From assembly GCA_918026815.1 (NCBI GenBank), contig CAKJVC010000014.1, positions 1,054,001 to 1,118,000 on the forward strand: a stretch of DNA of 64,000 nucleotides. Direction: 5' to 3'. Positions 11,223 through 24,580 of the stretch are shown here, in pieces; the first letter of the stretch is position 1, and each line of letters begins with the position of its first letter. The notes under the pieces are model-generated. The model was given only the letters and a program-made list of their open reading frames with translations. It did no database searches and was not told the DNA's origin. The position numbers and the translations under genes were made by a program. Source of the DNA: Chalara sp. BL73 (Eukaryota > Ascomycota > Leotiomycetes > Helotiales).

Positions 11223-11670
11223 CTATAGCCCTAAAAAAATCTTCACCGTCGGAAAGAGACGCACCCCGGGTTTCCTCGCATCAAGCACATCAATGTTTTG
11301 GAAATCCCGCGCATCGAAACCGTCAAAGTCCCCGTTCACTTGTTCGAAACCCATGACTGTGTCGTTGCGGCCGAAGGCGTGATTTGTGGGGTGCCGCAGC
11401 CAGGGAGGGTTGTTGCTCTGGAGCGACGAAGAGGTCGGCGCATTGTGTTTGGAGAATTCTCCGGGCGTGTGGTTGACGTGGCTATATTTAGGTTTGACTG
11501 TAGGGACGTGTTTCGTGCCCGTTGAAACATTTTTTTTTTTTGCTAGCCGTTTGCCTCTCTTGTGTCTGTGCTGTGAGAAGGATACTTGCTGTGGCCGGAT
11601 TAGTTCTAGAAGGACAGCAACGATTTACATCCAGCTGTGGCGATGAGCTATCTCGGGAGCTATCAGCCAT
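11223..11670 (-). CDS. Unrecognised small protein, reading frame broken at an A12 run
   Basis: From the ATG at 11670 the frame begins MADSSRDSSSPQLD and reaches a run of twelve A (minus strand, about 11530-11541). Past the run the coding-like frame is shifted by one: it continues through VPTVKPKYSHVNHTPGEFSK, then HAFGRNDTVMGFEQVNGDFD and FDARDFQNIDVLDARKPGV, to the TAG at 11223. Eleven or fourteen A would join the two parts; a 43-bp intron (GTATCC to CTAG) would too, but it is very short. The asparagine/aspartate/phenylalanine-rich text looks translated but matches no family I know. Competing open frames exist on both strands, so the call is weak. Confidence 0.33.
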
Positions 11671-11699
11671 TACCTACTACTAGGAGCACCTTTTCTTCT

Positions 11700-12255
11700 G
11701 ATAATCCTGTTTATCGCATAATGGAAACATCATCCAGACATTTCCTTGGACGAAGGTCTTGTTGAAGAGGTCCATGCGGTAGGGAAGAGGAAGTCTGAAG
11801 AATCCAGGCGTGCCCGTCCGATGAGAGCACGGATGATTGTTTTTTTTCGCACATCATGCGGTAAGTGCTCCGAGTGTTTGGAGTATGGGACGGTTGATCT
11901 GAACTGTCATTGCTATTTTTGGCGGGGATTTGGAATGGGCTCGAGGTGATGCTGTTGATGTTTCGAAGCCCTGGCATGCATGAAACTGTTTGGGATAACA
12001 ACCGCGAATTGAGACGCAGAACCATGCGAGTTTCTCTTTATCTTTTATCGCTGTATGTTTTGTGCTGTTATTTGGAATATGGGAGGGGGTTTTGCTTAGG
12101 TCATCGTTTTGTTTGGTGAAGGGACTTGTGATGGAGGCCTCAATGACGAAGTGTTGCTCGGTCCTTGTTTTGCGGCTAATGTCACAGATGTCTACTTTGA
12201 GATCAATACCAACCTTTTTTTGTTGAGTAAGTGTAGAGTAAAATGAGAGTGTCAT
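11700..12255 (-). CDS. Possible coding exon(s), function unknown
   Basis: On the minus strand, about 11830-11690 reads TGTPGFFRLPLPYRMDLFNK followed by TFVQGNVWMMFPLCDKQ, which looks like a real exon, but no start in that frame is visible. A second frame from the ATG at 12255 runs to 11854. I could not find a splice pattern joining these to each other or to the frame at 11223-11670. The region may be one broken or multi-exon gene. No family was recognised. Confidence 0.22.
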
Positions 12256-15200
12256 CTGATCTAGACCAGAAGAAATTATAATTTAATTTATTAGGTGATG
12301 AGAGGGGTCTGAATTGTTGAACTGTTTTGACCAATTCATCTCGCCATCAGGGATATTGGGCCAGTCTCCAACACAGCCAGGACAATCCCTAAACTCCGTC
12401 GAAAAAGATCAAAGGTGGGATCTCTCTATATCTACATTATCACAGGTGTCCTAGGGCCATCCTTGAGTATCAATGGATAGCTCCATGACAACTATATTCT
12501 TCCATTATACTTTTCGGTCCAAGATTAAGTTAGGCTTCATTTGAGCTTCATAGTAAGATATAAACAACATCACGCGATCTCTATGCCCACCCAACGCTGC
12601 AGCTAGTATTCCTGCTAATTCACTAGATCCACGATCTCTCCTGCCGCCTGTAAGTACGTGAAAGCGCCGTCTGCACTGATCGTGGTCTTCGTGACAAGTG
12701 TAACCGAAGCGTGGCCGCCTCGGTGCCAATCGCAACACTCGGGTCTCTCGAAGAACAACGCGAACGGGAAGAAGTCGAAATGTGGACGCCACAACGTTGT
12801 AGTGATCGGGAGTCTAACCAATGCAGCAGAAATGTGAGATTAGCGGGCATGGGCCACGGCAGATATTGAAGTGTAAAAACATTGATTCTGGGAAACTTGC
12901 GAGGGTCTACTGTGGTACAGCTGGATGCAACAAGCAGAGTAGGTCCATGGTATGCAAATCCCATGCCTCAATGCCCACTCTTGCCCATCGTTTTCCATGA
13001 CGGTGACACCGATGCTATGATAGCAAAGTTTAACAATGAAAATTCTGGTCTATCCTCATAACAGAAGCTCAGTATGCTTCCAAGCTTCTAAGCCACCTTT
13101 AAAACTAGACATCGACTCGTATCTTAGGCTATACATGTGCAAATATTCAATAGGCTGAGGCTCGGTTTTATTCTCGAGCCAGGGGTCACTGCCGTAGTCC
13201 AGGTGGCTTTGGAGAGCAATCACAACTTGATCTGGGCCGATGCGCTTTGGTAAAGGCGTCGTCACTGTCCGACAACAAATGCACACATATGCTGAGCGCA
13301 TCCATTTCAAGCTTGATAAAATCGGAGCCAACCCCAAATGGCAGATGGCTTACGATCGCTCTCCAGTTCGACAGCCCCTGAGCGGCAACATAACCCATGA
13401 ATGACCATAAGGACGAAGTATCACCCTGGGAGATTCCGCTGGAGCAAAGCGAAATAGGATAATATCTGAGGTCTGATATAGCAAGCCCCCCGGTCCCCCT
13501 TGCCATTTAGAACGTGGGGCGCCGGTTGTGAAAACTTCTAGTTTCTCATTTCTGAAACTTATTTTTTGTAGTGTCTAGCTCAGCGTATGGTCTGTAAACA
13601 AATGAGTTCTGACATGTTGATTTGTGATCTAAGAGCAATTAGCGCTAAGAATAGAATTTGGAAAGACGATCTTGAAGGGCATGCGCTCATCTTTGCCGCA
13701 CTGAGCGTGTCTTCACCGTTGAAAAGTGGATAAACCGGGGATAACTTGGAAGAACCAGCAAGCACAGGCAGACAAAGTCGTTGTGGAACACGATCAGCGG
13801 CCTCTCAAGGCTATTCAAATCCCTGAACTGACTCAAGATCTTGTGGGGACTCGTATGAGTTCCGGGCCTTGATCTCTGCACATCCACGATCTAAATCTAC
13901 CGCAAAGATCCAGGATCATCCAAATCCTATCAAAATACTCCGAGTGGGAATGAGGAACCCGTGCCACTATCCATTTTGAGGATTATTGAAAAACAATTCT
14001 TCGGCCATGGCTTGTGCCACCGTTAAGGATTCCCTGCATCTTTGCTCACTGCTAGAGTGAGACTTGCTCGGTTTAGCGGCGACGTTGCAGCGAACACTGG
14101 CGCCAATGTGTATAAGACCGGTAATATAGGTGGGTAAGGCAAGGAGCCGGAAGAAGAATTGGGGCCTGTGCAAAAAGAAAGATGAATTCCAACATAAATA
14201 AGAACAAAAGATCACCAATGCAGTAAAGTGCTCATATATCAAATAAAAGTAGAGAGCAGAGTGATACGGCTTGCATAAGATCTCCAAAGCGCTTTGATGG
14301 TGTGATGGTAAACATATATCCCTTAATATCGATATGTTTTACTAGAGCTCGGATCAGGGGCACAGCATCCGCCAAAGATCTTTGGGTCCACAATGTCTAG
14401 AGTAAAGTTTAGATTTACTTGGGATTGGAGACCTAGACTGGCGAATGTGTTGACGCCTCTTGGTGGCACAAGAGTTGGTGGCACGGTCTGACTTGTGGGA
14501 AACATACCAGCGGTGTCCGGAATCAGTTGCCAGCAATATGCCGGGGACCAAGCGATACTTCCGCTATACTTCCCGCATTTTGATGATCCCTTTTGCTTCT
14601 TGGAAAGCACATGGTTAGCATGGTAGCCATGACAAAACGGCACTTCTGGAGATACCTCGGAAGGCCTTGAAATGAGGCTGACGTCCATTTCTCCCTGAGC
14701 AGGTTTTGACGGATGATCAACCCTGGTTGATGCTGTGAATCCTGGCTGAGAATCACAGATCAATATATGCATATAATCTTGTCCCGTGCGCCTAACGAGC
14801 ATTGGTTGTGAGGATGGTCCAACCAACTTTTTTCGACACTAAAGCTTCTCAAGGGCTACGCATGGCAATTGGGTTGAGGTGCGCGTGGAATATCCTGTTC
14901 TTCGGTACTCTGTTGAACCTATCTTAATTGCCGTGATAGTCGATTATCTGTTGTCGGACAGAGGATGTGCTGTACCGGCAGGTTTGGCAAGGGACCATAA
15001 TGCGCTCCGTGCTGGCATGCAAGCACCCAGCTCTGCATCTATTCAAGTAACTCAGCAGCTTTTTATTGGCCATGGCGGAGCTCTCTTGCAGGTGCCAACA
15101 CTATTTAACAACCCTCATCTTGTGCGTCTGTAAGAGATGGTCCTTCATCTTGGCAACCTTTGGACTATTTCACACTAACAAGTTACTCTCTTATAGACTG

Positions 15201-18200
15201 CCTTGCTACAGAGTGATATTTATCAAGACAGGACACCGCGGTTTTGGTTTCTAGAGGCTAGAAAGCCCGTTGAAGGCAAAAAAAAACACGAGGGTGACTT
15301 CATCCTTTCAGGACACCGCAAAGGCCCGTAATGCACCTTGAACCAGGGTCGACACACACCATGTGGGAGGCAGGTCTGAGGATCTTCCCTGCCGGTGAGG
15401 GAAGGCCGTCCTGGGATCTGACGATCATTTCCGTTCAAATTTTGGCACCAATCATAGCCGTGTAATTGTCCCTGGCCATGCGTTCTGGTGATGATGAATT
15501 TCGTGCCAGCAATTAATTCATTTGGGCAATTAGTAAATCATGCGAGTTTGATCTTGATACTCAACCTTCGCGATAATATAGAATCCTTCAACCCTAGAGA
15601 TAGAGCACTATAATATATGTAGAGCTTGGATATTTAGTCACAACTTGAGGTTGAAGCCACATCTTGCCCGGGAAAGCGGAGACGGGCGCTTCTGGAAAAA
15701 CATCTAAAATGACCATTTAGTGTTGTAGTAGCTGGAAGCATTTTGTTTTTGGCCACACTTGCGGCCTCCATAGCCTAGTCGTGCTCAATGTCACTCAAAC
15801 CTCCTCCCATCGGATTGTAGGGTAGGAACTGTTCCCATTTAATATATTGCACATCCATGATATATTAAAAGAGTGCGTCAGCAATTCTATGGAAACCGTC
15901 CAAGAACTGCATCAGAGTCCCATCGATCAGATGAGGAATGATTGTGATAGGCCGAGCATGAGGATAATCTTACCGTAACATGGACAGCTTCAGGCAATCA
16001 TGCTTTAAGCGAAACGGGAGATCAGCCGTTGACAGCCTTCTGGGAAATCTCTCGCAACCATCCGAAACAACCCTTGTCTGACACATGTTGCAAGTTACGG
16101 GACAGTAGTCGAGATTTGAGATGAATCTTTTCTTTCCATGTCAGCATAAAACTACGAGTCCATCAGAGATTTGATAATAATAACTTGTCGGTAACGAACG
16201 GACGGCCTTTGTTGCTCCTGCACCAGCATTTATTTCATCTAAGATTGCGCGAGGCGTCCGTCCATAGATGGGGTGCCTGTTTCACAAAGTGAATGTTGAT
16301 GATCTGGCCGCGCTCTAAAGCATAGTAGCCAATCGTCCCCCTTCAAAGTCTATTCATTCAGCAGTGTTACAAAAAGCTGACCTCCACCAGCGTATTGGGG
16401 TCATCTTTCGCTCTCTGATATACCGATACACAGTCAGCACTACTTGGGTACAGAGTTCACTTTCGAGTCCAGGCAAAGTGCTCTAAGCGAGGGGAAATTA
16501 AGTTCCCTCGGTGGCGTCTTCTCTGGTGGTTCTTCGAAGGAGTGGGTTGGCATCTGACTGGCTACCGGTTTCTGCTTGAAGAGCAGGATTTGGCGGCACC
16601 CTGCTAGCCACGCTTTTCGCTTACAGCGAGCTGTCAGTTGAACGATCTACAGATCAGCATGGCGCTTTTAGCACCGTCAAGAGATCATCCAATCCCAGTG
16701 AATATGCTATAACCAGGGGGGAGGGGTGGCTGGCGACGCGGTTCGATTTTCACAAGGATAATTTATGCATCGCCAATACTGCACTGTACGGGAGAATCAG
16801 GGTATGTGGCAGGAGCAGCGGCGAAGCGTGACGCCTGTTCTGGGGCGATGCAAAATACATTGCAACGAAACTGAGCTGCTCACAATTGAAAGATCCCGTT
16901 GCTCCGTGGTCAACGTCTGTCGTCAGGCAGTCCCAGCATAATGGTAAAGTGAGTACGATGCTAGGGAACGATGCATGATGACCGAATGTCTTAATAGCGA
17001 TTCGAGGAAGGTTATCCCCAGCTATGCTCAGCCCGTTCAAGATCGCACAAGATTAGACAAATCTTAGCCCCTTGCGGTGAGCGGCTTCAATCATTCATTT
17101 TACATGACCAACGGTATCCCTTTGATCAGAAAGGTTTGCCACGCGGGCCGTGCATATAACGTGGTTGACAGATGCAGTTGATGCTTTTGAAGGTGGATGT
17201 CTAGACTCTGTTCTTCGCTATTTGAGCAAGTTAAATCGACCTTTGAAGGTTTCACTACGGTGATTGGCGCACACTTGAGTTTGCACCGTCAACACCTAGA
17301 GGAAGATCTACAACGCCACATAAGCCAACTAGCGGTTCATCTTTCCTCTGGCGTTTGACTAAAGTCTAGACGTACGAAAAAGTAAAACCTTACTTCGTAT
17401 GCTTTCCACAGGGGGCTAAACATCATGAGCGCCAAAGGACGAAACGCATGCTTCGTATTTCGCCGTGTTCTGCGTGCACAATTGCAAAAGACTGATTAAG
17501 CACCGCCTGCACGTGCACAGTCACATTTTAACGAAATTGCTGTATTTGCACCATCCCAAAAACCCTGCCCCATATCGCTGAACCCTGAATTACTACGGTC
17601 ACTCACTGTTGAAGCGAGGAAGTAGGTAAAGAGCAAAAGCACACTCTTTTTGATGAACGAAGATCATAGCACCGTGGAATATCCCGAGTCCAGTCTTGTT
17701 GAGACTTGACCAGCAAAGGAGACAACTGTGAGCGGCTTTTGGGTCTGTATGCGAATTCGATCAGCCAACAAGCATACCCTTCATCGTGTATGAATGTTAG
17801 GTCGATTTAGCATAAGGAGTTGTCAATATCTTAGATTACTATTTAAAGCTCTTTCATGGTGAATTTCATGGAAGACACCCCGAGCAATAAGGGTATCCTC
17901 GTTGACGTATTCTTAGCATTCAAACGTCCGATCCAAGTTGTGGGCAAAGCATTGAAGTTTGGAACGCCTTTCGCCGGCATTCACACCAGCCGAAAGAAGA
18001 GTCGAACATGGTCTCCTACAGTAGATCCTGCCTTTAGGTTTTGCGCATCACCACTTCCGTCACCCTCGTCTCAAGTCTGTGTCTCTGGGCTGTCAAACCC
18101 TGGCCCCAAACATCTTGGAGGTGACGGACAGGGGTTCCTACAGCACCTGAGGAGGCGACACCTTAAACGGTAATGCTCCGACGGTGGCCCTGTATTGCAC

Positions 18201-18784
18201 AAGCATTATCAACCCAACCGAAGATACCAGTGCCCCTCCCTGCCGGGGGGATGAGTTAACGGTTTGTCACAGGCATTCTCTCCCCCCTCCCCCCTGGGCC
18301 CCATCACCCTCTTGCGAGAATCCAGGGAATCGCTCACTGCATATCCGAATCGAGTACACAGTGCCGGTGCGTGTCAAGCCTTTCCCAATAAAACGCCTTT
18401 TGGATCATCCTAACCGGCGTCTTATATGCTGCTAGCTCTGTGGCATTCCAAGTCACAGTCCCAGTCCTACACTGACCCACCACGAGCCCACACCAATTTT
18501 GTGACAACTCTGCGTGGTGGTAGCCGACAAGGATTTGCGCCTGATCTTCTCATCGACTGGCTCCGGGAGATCGATATATATCCTCTTCCCTCGCCGCACA
18601 TCTTGGACCTGTAAAGTCGCAGGCGTATTCAACCATACAGGTCAGAAGAAACTTTAGATCAACTTAATACCCTAATCCAGACCATCAGCATACAAACCAG
18701 CACATCTAGCATCACCAGTCACATCTATTATTGTCTAGTTGGCAATAGCAACAAGCCCTTCTCTTGTTCAGCTTAGACCAGGTC
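12256..18784. other. Gene-poor stretch of 6.5 kb
   Basis: No frame here has a recognisable domain. The longest candidates are a 167-codon minus frame at 14323-14826 (non-ATG start), two overlapping minus frames at 13056-13506 in different registers, and a 105-codon plus frame at 17856-18173. I saw no transposon protein, tRNA or tandem array. The last kilobase is probably the promoter and 5' UTR of the MtfA-like gene. Confidence 0.45.
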
Positions 18785-19919
18785 ATGAACCTCTCGAGTC
18801 TGGTTCACGTTGGTCGACATCAATCAGAACAGCAATTTTCCGCATACAACCAAGGAACTCAGCTAGAAATGGCTTCGTCGCTGGGAACAAATCCGTACAC
18901 AGCTCAGAACTCCTCTTATTCATACGTTGTTGCTCCTCGAGCGCCTCCATCTCCTCCTGTTGACGAAACCTCCAAGTGCTCTCTACCTTCGATATCCAGT
19001 CTTCTCGGTATGGCCGACGGTGGAAGTCCTCAAGAACAATCTCAAGAGCAGCAATCTCAACAACAATCACAGCAAGGTAAGACGTGCTGTAAATCTTCGG
19101 TTTTATCCATACTAATTTGAAGAAGCACAATCAGTAAAGGTTGAATACCGGCCTAGTTCAAGTCAACAATATGGCCCTTCACCACCGATGAGCTCTCGAA
19201 GCACGCTTCCACCAACACCACCAATGCAATCTGACCCTGGATTTGATGGTCGACAATCTCCTTCCGCAGCGTCGACATCTGGTTACTCGGTAGTTTCAGC
19301 GCCTAGCTATTACTACCCTTCTCCAACCTCTACCGTGACCACCGTAGAATCTCAGCGACAGCCTATGACGGCGATGCCACGAAGAGTTTCGATGCCTGCA
19401 GCGATGGGATATCAGCAAGCAGCGTATCCTAATGCCGCACAGTATAGTGTTGGCCCAGTTCAACCGCCAATGGGCTCGTACTATCCAGGTCCCATGCAGC
19501 CAGCGCCTCAGTCACAAATCTCAGGTCTCTATTATCAACGACCGCTTCCTCAGGTATGCCTTCGTAAGCTCGTCTGAATCATGAGTAACTCTAACTTGAC
19601 ATAGCAATTCCCCCCGATGATGCCAGTAGCAATAACGCTAACACCATCATCTGGCGCTAATCCATGGCAACACCATCATTACATTTCACCTTCATCTGCA
19701 GCCTCGTTCCCTCAGTCGCAGGACCGCTATATTTGCCAGACCTGCAACAAAGCATTCTCCCGCCCTTCAAGCTTGAGAATACATTCTCATTCGCACACTG
19801 GAGAGAAGCCATTCAAGTGCCCTCATCAAGGTTGCGGGAAAGCCTTCAGTGTCAGAAGCAACATGAAGCGACATGAGAGAGGGTGTCACACATTCGAAGG
19901 CGGCGCGATGCTCGAATGA
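18785..19919 (+). CDS. mtfA: C2H2 zinc-finger transcription factor, MtfA-like
   Basis: Three exons (18785-19076, 19123-19553, 19605-19919) give 345 residues; the second acceptor could instead be three bases further on. The start at 18785 gives MNLSSLV, resembling the MDLA-type start of Aspergillus MtfA; a later ATG at 18869 is the alternative. Near residues 62-70 lies the KCSLPSISSLLG motif typical of the MtfA group, after a PPSPPVD stretch. The middle is Ser/Pro/Gln/Tyr-rich with LPPTPPMQSDPGF. Two C-terminal fingers follow: YICQTCNKAFSRPSSLRIHS from about residue 283 and FKCPHQGCGKAFSVRSNMKR, ending with a further HERGCH. MtfA regulates secondary metabolism, conidiation and virulence traits in Aspergillus. 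Orthology is inferred from these motifs. Confidence 0.82.
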
Positions 19920-22049
19920 GCAGCAAATCCGTGCAACCCGCACAAACCCGGAAATTTTTTCCTGTACAAAATTTGGCGATTTTTACTTTCACATATGTCA
20001 TTGCTACGGGAAATGGCTCTCGCTGGGCCATCAGGCCCGAAAACTTGTTTATCTCGCACTCAAGCAATGTTATCACGAAAGGCGTTGGTGGGAATTTAGG
20101 AGAGGGGCATTTACACCGGAGTTAAAGGCTATTACTTTTGACGGGCTGGCAAAGCCCGTTGGGACTTGATAAAAGGGAAGGGTGAACGAAAGACCGGGTC
20201 TCAAGATCCTACTTTGTTATCTGAGGACCTAGAGAAGAGGTGGAAAAGATAGTCAATAGGATCGTAAAGGAGAGATAGTGTATATTAGCAATGATAAGAC
20301 GATCAAGACCCAGATTCATCCGTACATTTCCCGGTGCAACGTTCCCATCTCGGCCAGTGATCAATCATGAATTTACGCTTAGTTCACCGCAGAGCTTCCA
20401 GCCCAAAGGTGACCACCCCCCGTCCTCGAACCATGGATGTTCAAGGCGCTTTTGCATATCAGCCCTGTGCCATTTCATTTACGGTTCATATACGATTCAT
20501 CTAAAGCGCGTCCAGCAAAGCCCAAGCCGGCTTACGACGCCTCAATCTACAACATCGCCAATCTCACAGAATCATTCCAGATCGCGGTCAGGGCACCGCC
20601 TGCAGCACATCCTACGGCACAAATCCTGTCCCTCCCAAGCGGGCTTGTTCCCTGGTCCTCTCCCCCCCCCCCCTAAAGAGTAGCGACAACAACAAAAACA
20701 GCGCTCACATGCTTCCCGGATTGCCGAAGGACGAGCTGTCTCTTTTTTTTCCGTGAGCCACACTTCGCGATTTTGGCATCCATATATCGTCAGCGATGGG
20801 ATTTATCCCCGCGCCGCGCTCCCCCGATCGGGAATTCAGGCACAATAGCACCAAAAACCAACCAACCCTCGTTTTTTTTTCTCTTTTTTTTTATTGAGGA
20901 TATTTCCGTCTCGCGTTTGATACCCCGGTATTTTCTTTGCGTTTTTGCTTGCAAGCCTTGAAAGGGGGCAGGAGGGAAAAAAAAAAAAAAAAAGGCTACA
21001 TCCTAAGGTTTTGCTGAACCCGCCAAGCAAAGCACGAAGCTTTCCCCCAAACCGCGAACCCTTTATTTTTTTAACTATTTTTTGGCTATACATGAGGGTA
21101 CCTTAGGTGGCTTCAGGGTCCCCTTAGCAGCTACTGTAGGGGGGCGGTATCTCAGCTACTTGCTTAGCTCAACAAACCACCGCGCGGCTCTTGTCTCTTT
21201 TCGATCGTTTCGAACCCATCGCGAACCCATCACCTCCTCCTCCTCCCCCTAATGGGGAATTCCGCGTACCGTTCGAACGACGGGCTTGACGTTGAACGGT
21301 CGTTTGCGTGGCGGGGTGACCCTGCGCCGTTTCCTCACCGCACGAGTGAGCGAGCGAGCGCGGGCCCCCCGCCTGGTGTCAGTGCGAATAATAATAAAAA
21401 AGGTTGTTTGCCCTTCAGGGTAGTGATCTCGCTTAAAGGTGGAGGCGTTGTTTACAGGGTTGAACGGGGGGAGAGGGATGGGTGGGTCTGGAGCCGCATT
21501 CTTTTGGGCAAGATTTTTGGTTTTGTTTGATTACGGGATTGGTGATGGGGTGGACACCACCTTTTGGGGCCCGGCACGGCATGACGTTAAATCGTACGAT
21601 ATGCCCACTTTCAACTCTTCTCTTTGCGATGATCAAGAACAGGCTGGGGTTGGCTGAGCAAGGCAGGCTGGCATCGCTACCCGGCCCTACTGTAGGTAGG
21701 CGGGTAGGGGTTTGTCGGTGTTATTTACTTTGATATTGCAACTGTACGTAGAAATTCGGCCATATAGCCAAGGAATACCTGTGAGGGAACAAGTGTCAAA
21801 GTTAGTGCCGCAAAACTTGGAATAGAAAAAAGTATGCCTGCGCGGTCAATAAGAGAGTTTCATCTCCGTTTTGTTTATTGAAATGCAGATTACGTTTGAT
21901 GGCACCGACTGTTATGAAGTTTCCTTGGTGATATAGGAGAATCGAGTTCATGCGCCGGGCCGGAGAAAATAGAGTTTGTTGCTCCCATGATATGCGATGA
22001 TCCCCATGTGCATGCGCCTTCGTCCCAACACGGACAAGCTCATATAATG
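19920..22049. other. Intergenic, 3' of the MtfA-like gene
   Basis: Contains the 3' UTR of the regulator and a stretch with several homopolymers (T and A runs near 20872-20893 and 20977-20993, C run near 20665). Overlapping frames up to 130 codons (for example 20291-20683) are low in complexity and lack motifs. Confidence 0.4.
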
Positions 22050-22514
22050 CTATAGCGAAGGGGCTAATTTCTGGAAGCCCAATATTACATGAGTGGGAAT
22101 GCAATGTTCATATAAGTTCTTAATACCGAGTGATATTGACGTCTGGCTGTCGTATTGCGAAATAAGAAATCGCGGATGGGGCGGCCCATGCTGCGTTAAT
22201 GACGAGGCATTCCCTTCCAACATCAACAGCAGCAATGCTTCACGGAGATGAGCGAGACAACAAAGTTTCTCAGGCGCCTGAAACATTTCAATCATGTGCC
22301 AATGTTTTTCTGTTCCATCAGATGAAAGTTTAATGCGACCAAGCGACGGGCAAATCGTCCAAGGTTCAAGGGTTCGTTCGAGGTAGACAACGAGATGGAA
22401 ATCATCCGTTCCTGAAATATTCTTTTGCCAGGGGGTGTTGTGTGAATCATGTACGTACCAGGTCGAGAACCAACCTGAGGGGCCGGATGCATAAAAAAGA
22501 TCTGAGCGTGCCAT
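22050..22514 (-). CDS. Hypothetical protein, 154 residues
   Basis: An ATG-started frame from 22514 to 22050. It begins MARSDLFYASGPSGWFSTWY and has a mixed composition with several Trp, His and Cys residues (FHLVVYLERTLEPWTICPSL), unlike the low-complexity frames around it. No signal peptide, transmembrane helix or known domain is evident. It could be a lineage-specific gene or chance; neighbouring genes give no hint. Confidence 0.28.
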   Translation of the reverse strand: MARSDLFYASGPSGWFSTWYVHDSHNTPWQKNISGTDDFHLVVYLERTLEPWTICPSLGRIKLSSDGTEKHWHMIEMFQAPEKLCCLAHLREALLLLMLEGNASSLTQHGPPHPRFLISQYDSQTSISLGIKNLYEHCIPTHVILGFQKLAPSL

Positions 22515-23664
22515 GGGATGCGGCGATCATGCCGCACGTGGGGTAACGCGTGTGTAACGGAGCATGTTTGAGGTTTTGAGATGGCTTGGTTTTAGGGACT
22601 GTGAGGTGTTTGAGGTTGGACAAAGCGGTAAAGCAAGGCCAGACGGTAGGAATTGGAATGATTGAAGCACCAAAATAGTTATGAGTCGGCGTAAATTTGG
22701 AATACCTGTGTAAGGGAGGAAACAGTAGGTGGTTCGGTCATCTAGAGCTTACGGATGGAGAGGGAATATGCTGAAGATTTTTCCTACAAACAGGAAGAAA
22801 TAGAACAGAGCTCGTATAGAAAAATATTAAAGTTTTCCAGATCTCGGGAATCTGAAGATCACCAAGCTTGACAAGGCAGGGAATCTCGGGGAGGCAGTGC
22901 AAAGATCTGAAGTCCAAACGAGACCACAGCTCTGGGTATATATCACTCCATAGCCGCACGCTCACTCCATAGACATGATCTTAAACGAAATTCCCGAGAG
23001 TTGCAATGATGATTACGCTCAATTCCGTCTCAATTGGGACTCTCTTTGTGGACAAGCTGAAGGGGAGCGCTGAATATGAGGGTGACAAAATGAATAGGCC
23101 TGCCTGGCCTAGAAATTAAGCGCTCAGGAAATTCAGACGAACCCACAGCTATTCAGCATGTAGTCTTGCAACCAGAAAGGACATTGCAGAGGTTGGACAT
23201 TGTTTTAGATGAGTTTTGCTGCTGCCTGCCAACCTTGAACAGGACTTGTGTTCCCACGAATTTAACCTTATATAGAACATAGCGTCGGCAACGTAATGAT
23301 GTTATTACTTTCTTACAGCTTGGGCTCATGAGAACGTTGCTATAGAAAAGATGGTTGAGATATTCAGGGTATCAGCCTTCTGGCAATAGCTTTAGTCGCC
23401 GCGAGCATGTGGTTCAGAAATGTGGTGGAGTATTCTACCACAGATGTCAGAGGAGTTCATAGAAAATCCTACTTATTCTGTACAACAAATCTCCAAACTA
23501 GGCGAGGACCTAGAAGGAGCCAAAGCTGGGAAACTTACCTTTGTCTTTCCACGATCTTGTTTTGTCTCTGTGCAAGAGCGGTAGCCAATAGTGATGAATA
23601 GTGTTGTGCGTCGGCTGAACCGAATTGGTTATGAAAGCAAGTATTCGCACAGTACTATGGAGTC
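22515..23664. other. Intergenic, 3' side of the WBP11-like gene
   Basis: Only short frames without motifs. No RNA gene or repeat was recognised. Confidence 0.4.
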
Positions 23665-24580
23665 TTAACCATCTTCGTCCTCCACTTCTTCCATAGCAAC
23701 TTTCTTTGACCTCGTGTCTCCCACTTCAGCTTCCATATAACCTTCCTTCTCCAATTTATCGGCTTCCTCAGGCTCCAAAAGACTCCCAGCTCCCTTTGCT
23801 TTCTCCAATTTAGCTCGGACAACCGCCGGCACGAACGCGACGGCTTCTTTCTTTAAGTCTCTTACCATCGGCTTAGACTCGTAGACAATCTGTGTCTCGA
23901 CCTTTGGAGCTAACGGCGCTTGTGGTCTGTCTGGCAAGCTCTCCCCGCCGACCCTTCTATCATTTTGGCCTAACGGCGTCGAGTTGGCATTGGTACCTCT
24001 TCCTCCACGATCTCTATTGATTCCCAACCTCTCCCTCCTCGCTTGATACCACTTGTCTAGTATTTCCTTGGGAATCGGTGGCGGGGTGTCGCGAGGCATA
24101 GGGATAATTTTAACGTCGTCCGGTACGTCACTGTCACTGCTTTCATCCTCATCTCTCCTCCGCTTGCCTAACACACCACCTCCTCTCCCTCCCCTACCAT
24201 TCCCAAAGCTGTCTCTTCTCTCCCCATCCCTGTCACCACCTCTTCCAAACTTTGGCGCAGCATCTCCTAGTGCCTCCCTAGCCTTTTTAACAGCTTTGAT
24301 ATCTCTCTCTAAACCTTCCAATACGGACTTTTCATGGTTGTTAAGCTTCCCGCCGCTGGACTCAATAGCTTTCAAGTCATCTATTTGATTTTGGAGGCGA
24401 TCTGGGTTACGCTTCGCGAGTTTCTCGTTGCGACGGGCTTGATTTTCTGCTTTGCCTGGAAGGAATGTTAGCTGCGGTTAGAAAGTTTGATATAGCATAT
24501 CGCGCACCTTTCTTGATAGCCTTGGCCTTCTCAGCTTTGCGCTGAGCTTGAGCAGGGTTAACAGATCTCTCTTTTGGCAT
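23665..24580 (-). CDS. WBP11-like splicing-associated protein
   Basis: Two exons (24580-24508 and 24455-23665, intron 52 bp with GTGCGC donor and CCAG acceptor) give 287 residues. The start MPKERSVNPAQAQRKAEKAK is the highly conserved beginning of the WBP11/Wbp11-ELF5 N-terminal domain, and the splice restores the rest of it: GKAENQARRNEKLAKRNPD, then a helix ending VKKAREALGD. The middle is Gly/Arg/Asp-rich (GGDRDGERRDSFGNGRGGRG) and a DTPPPIPKEILDKWYQARRE segment follows, the counterpart of the proline motif region. The family is nuclear and associates with spliceosome components. The protein is shorter than the animal form, as is usual in fungi. An upstream in-frame ATG at 24670 is less likely because the conserved domain begins with MPKERS. 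Confidence 0.87.

Noticed and set aside
13056..13506. Two overlapping minus frames that might form one gene (for example PDQVVIALQSHLDYGSDPWL)
   Set aside because: No splice pair joining them was found and no family is recognisable.
14323..14826. 167-codon minus frame
   Set aside because: It starts at TTG (ATG would give about 158 codons), has no domain and no coding context.
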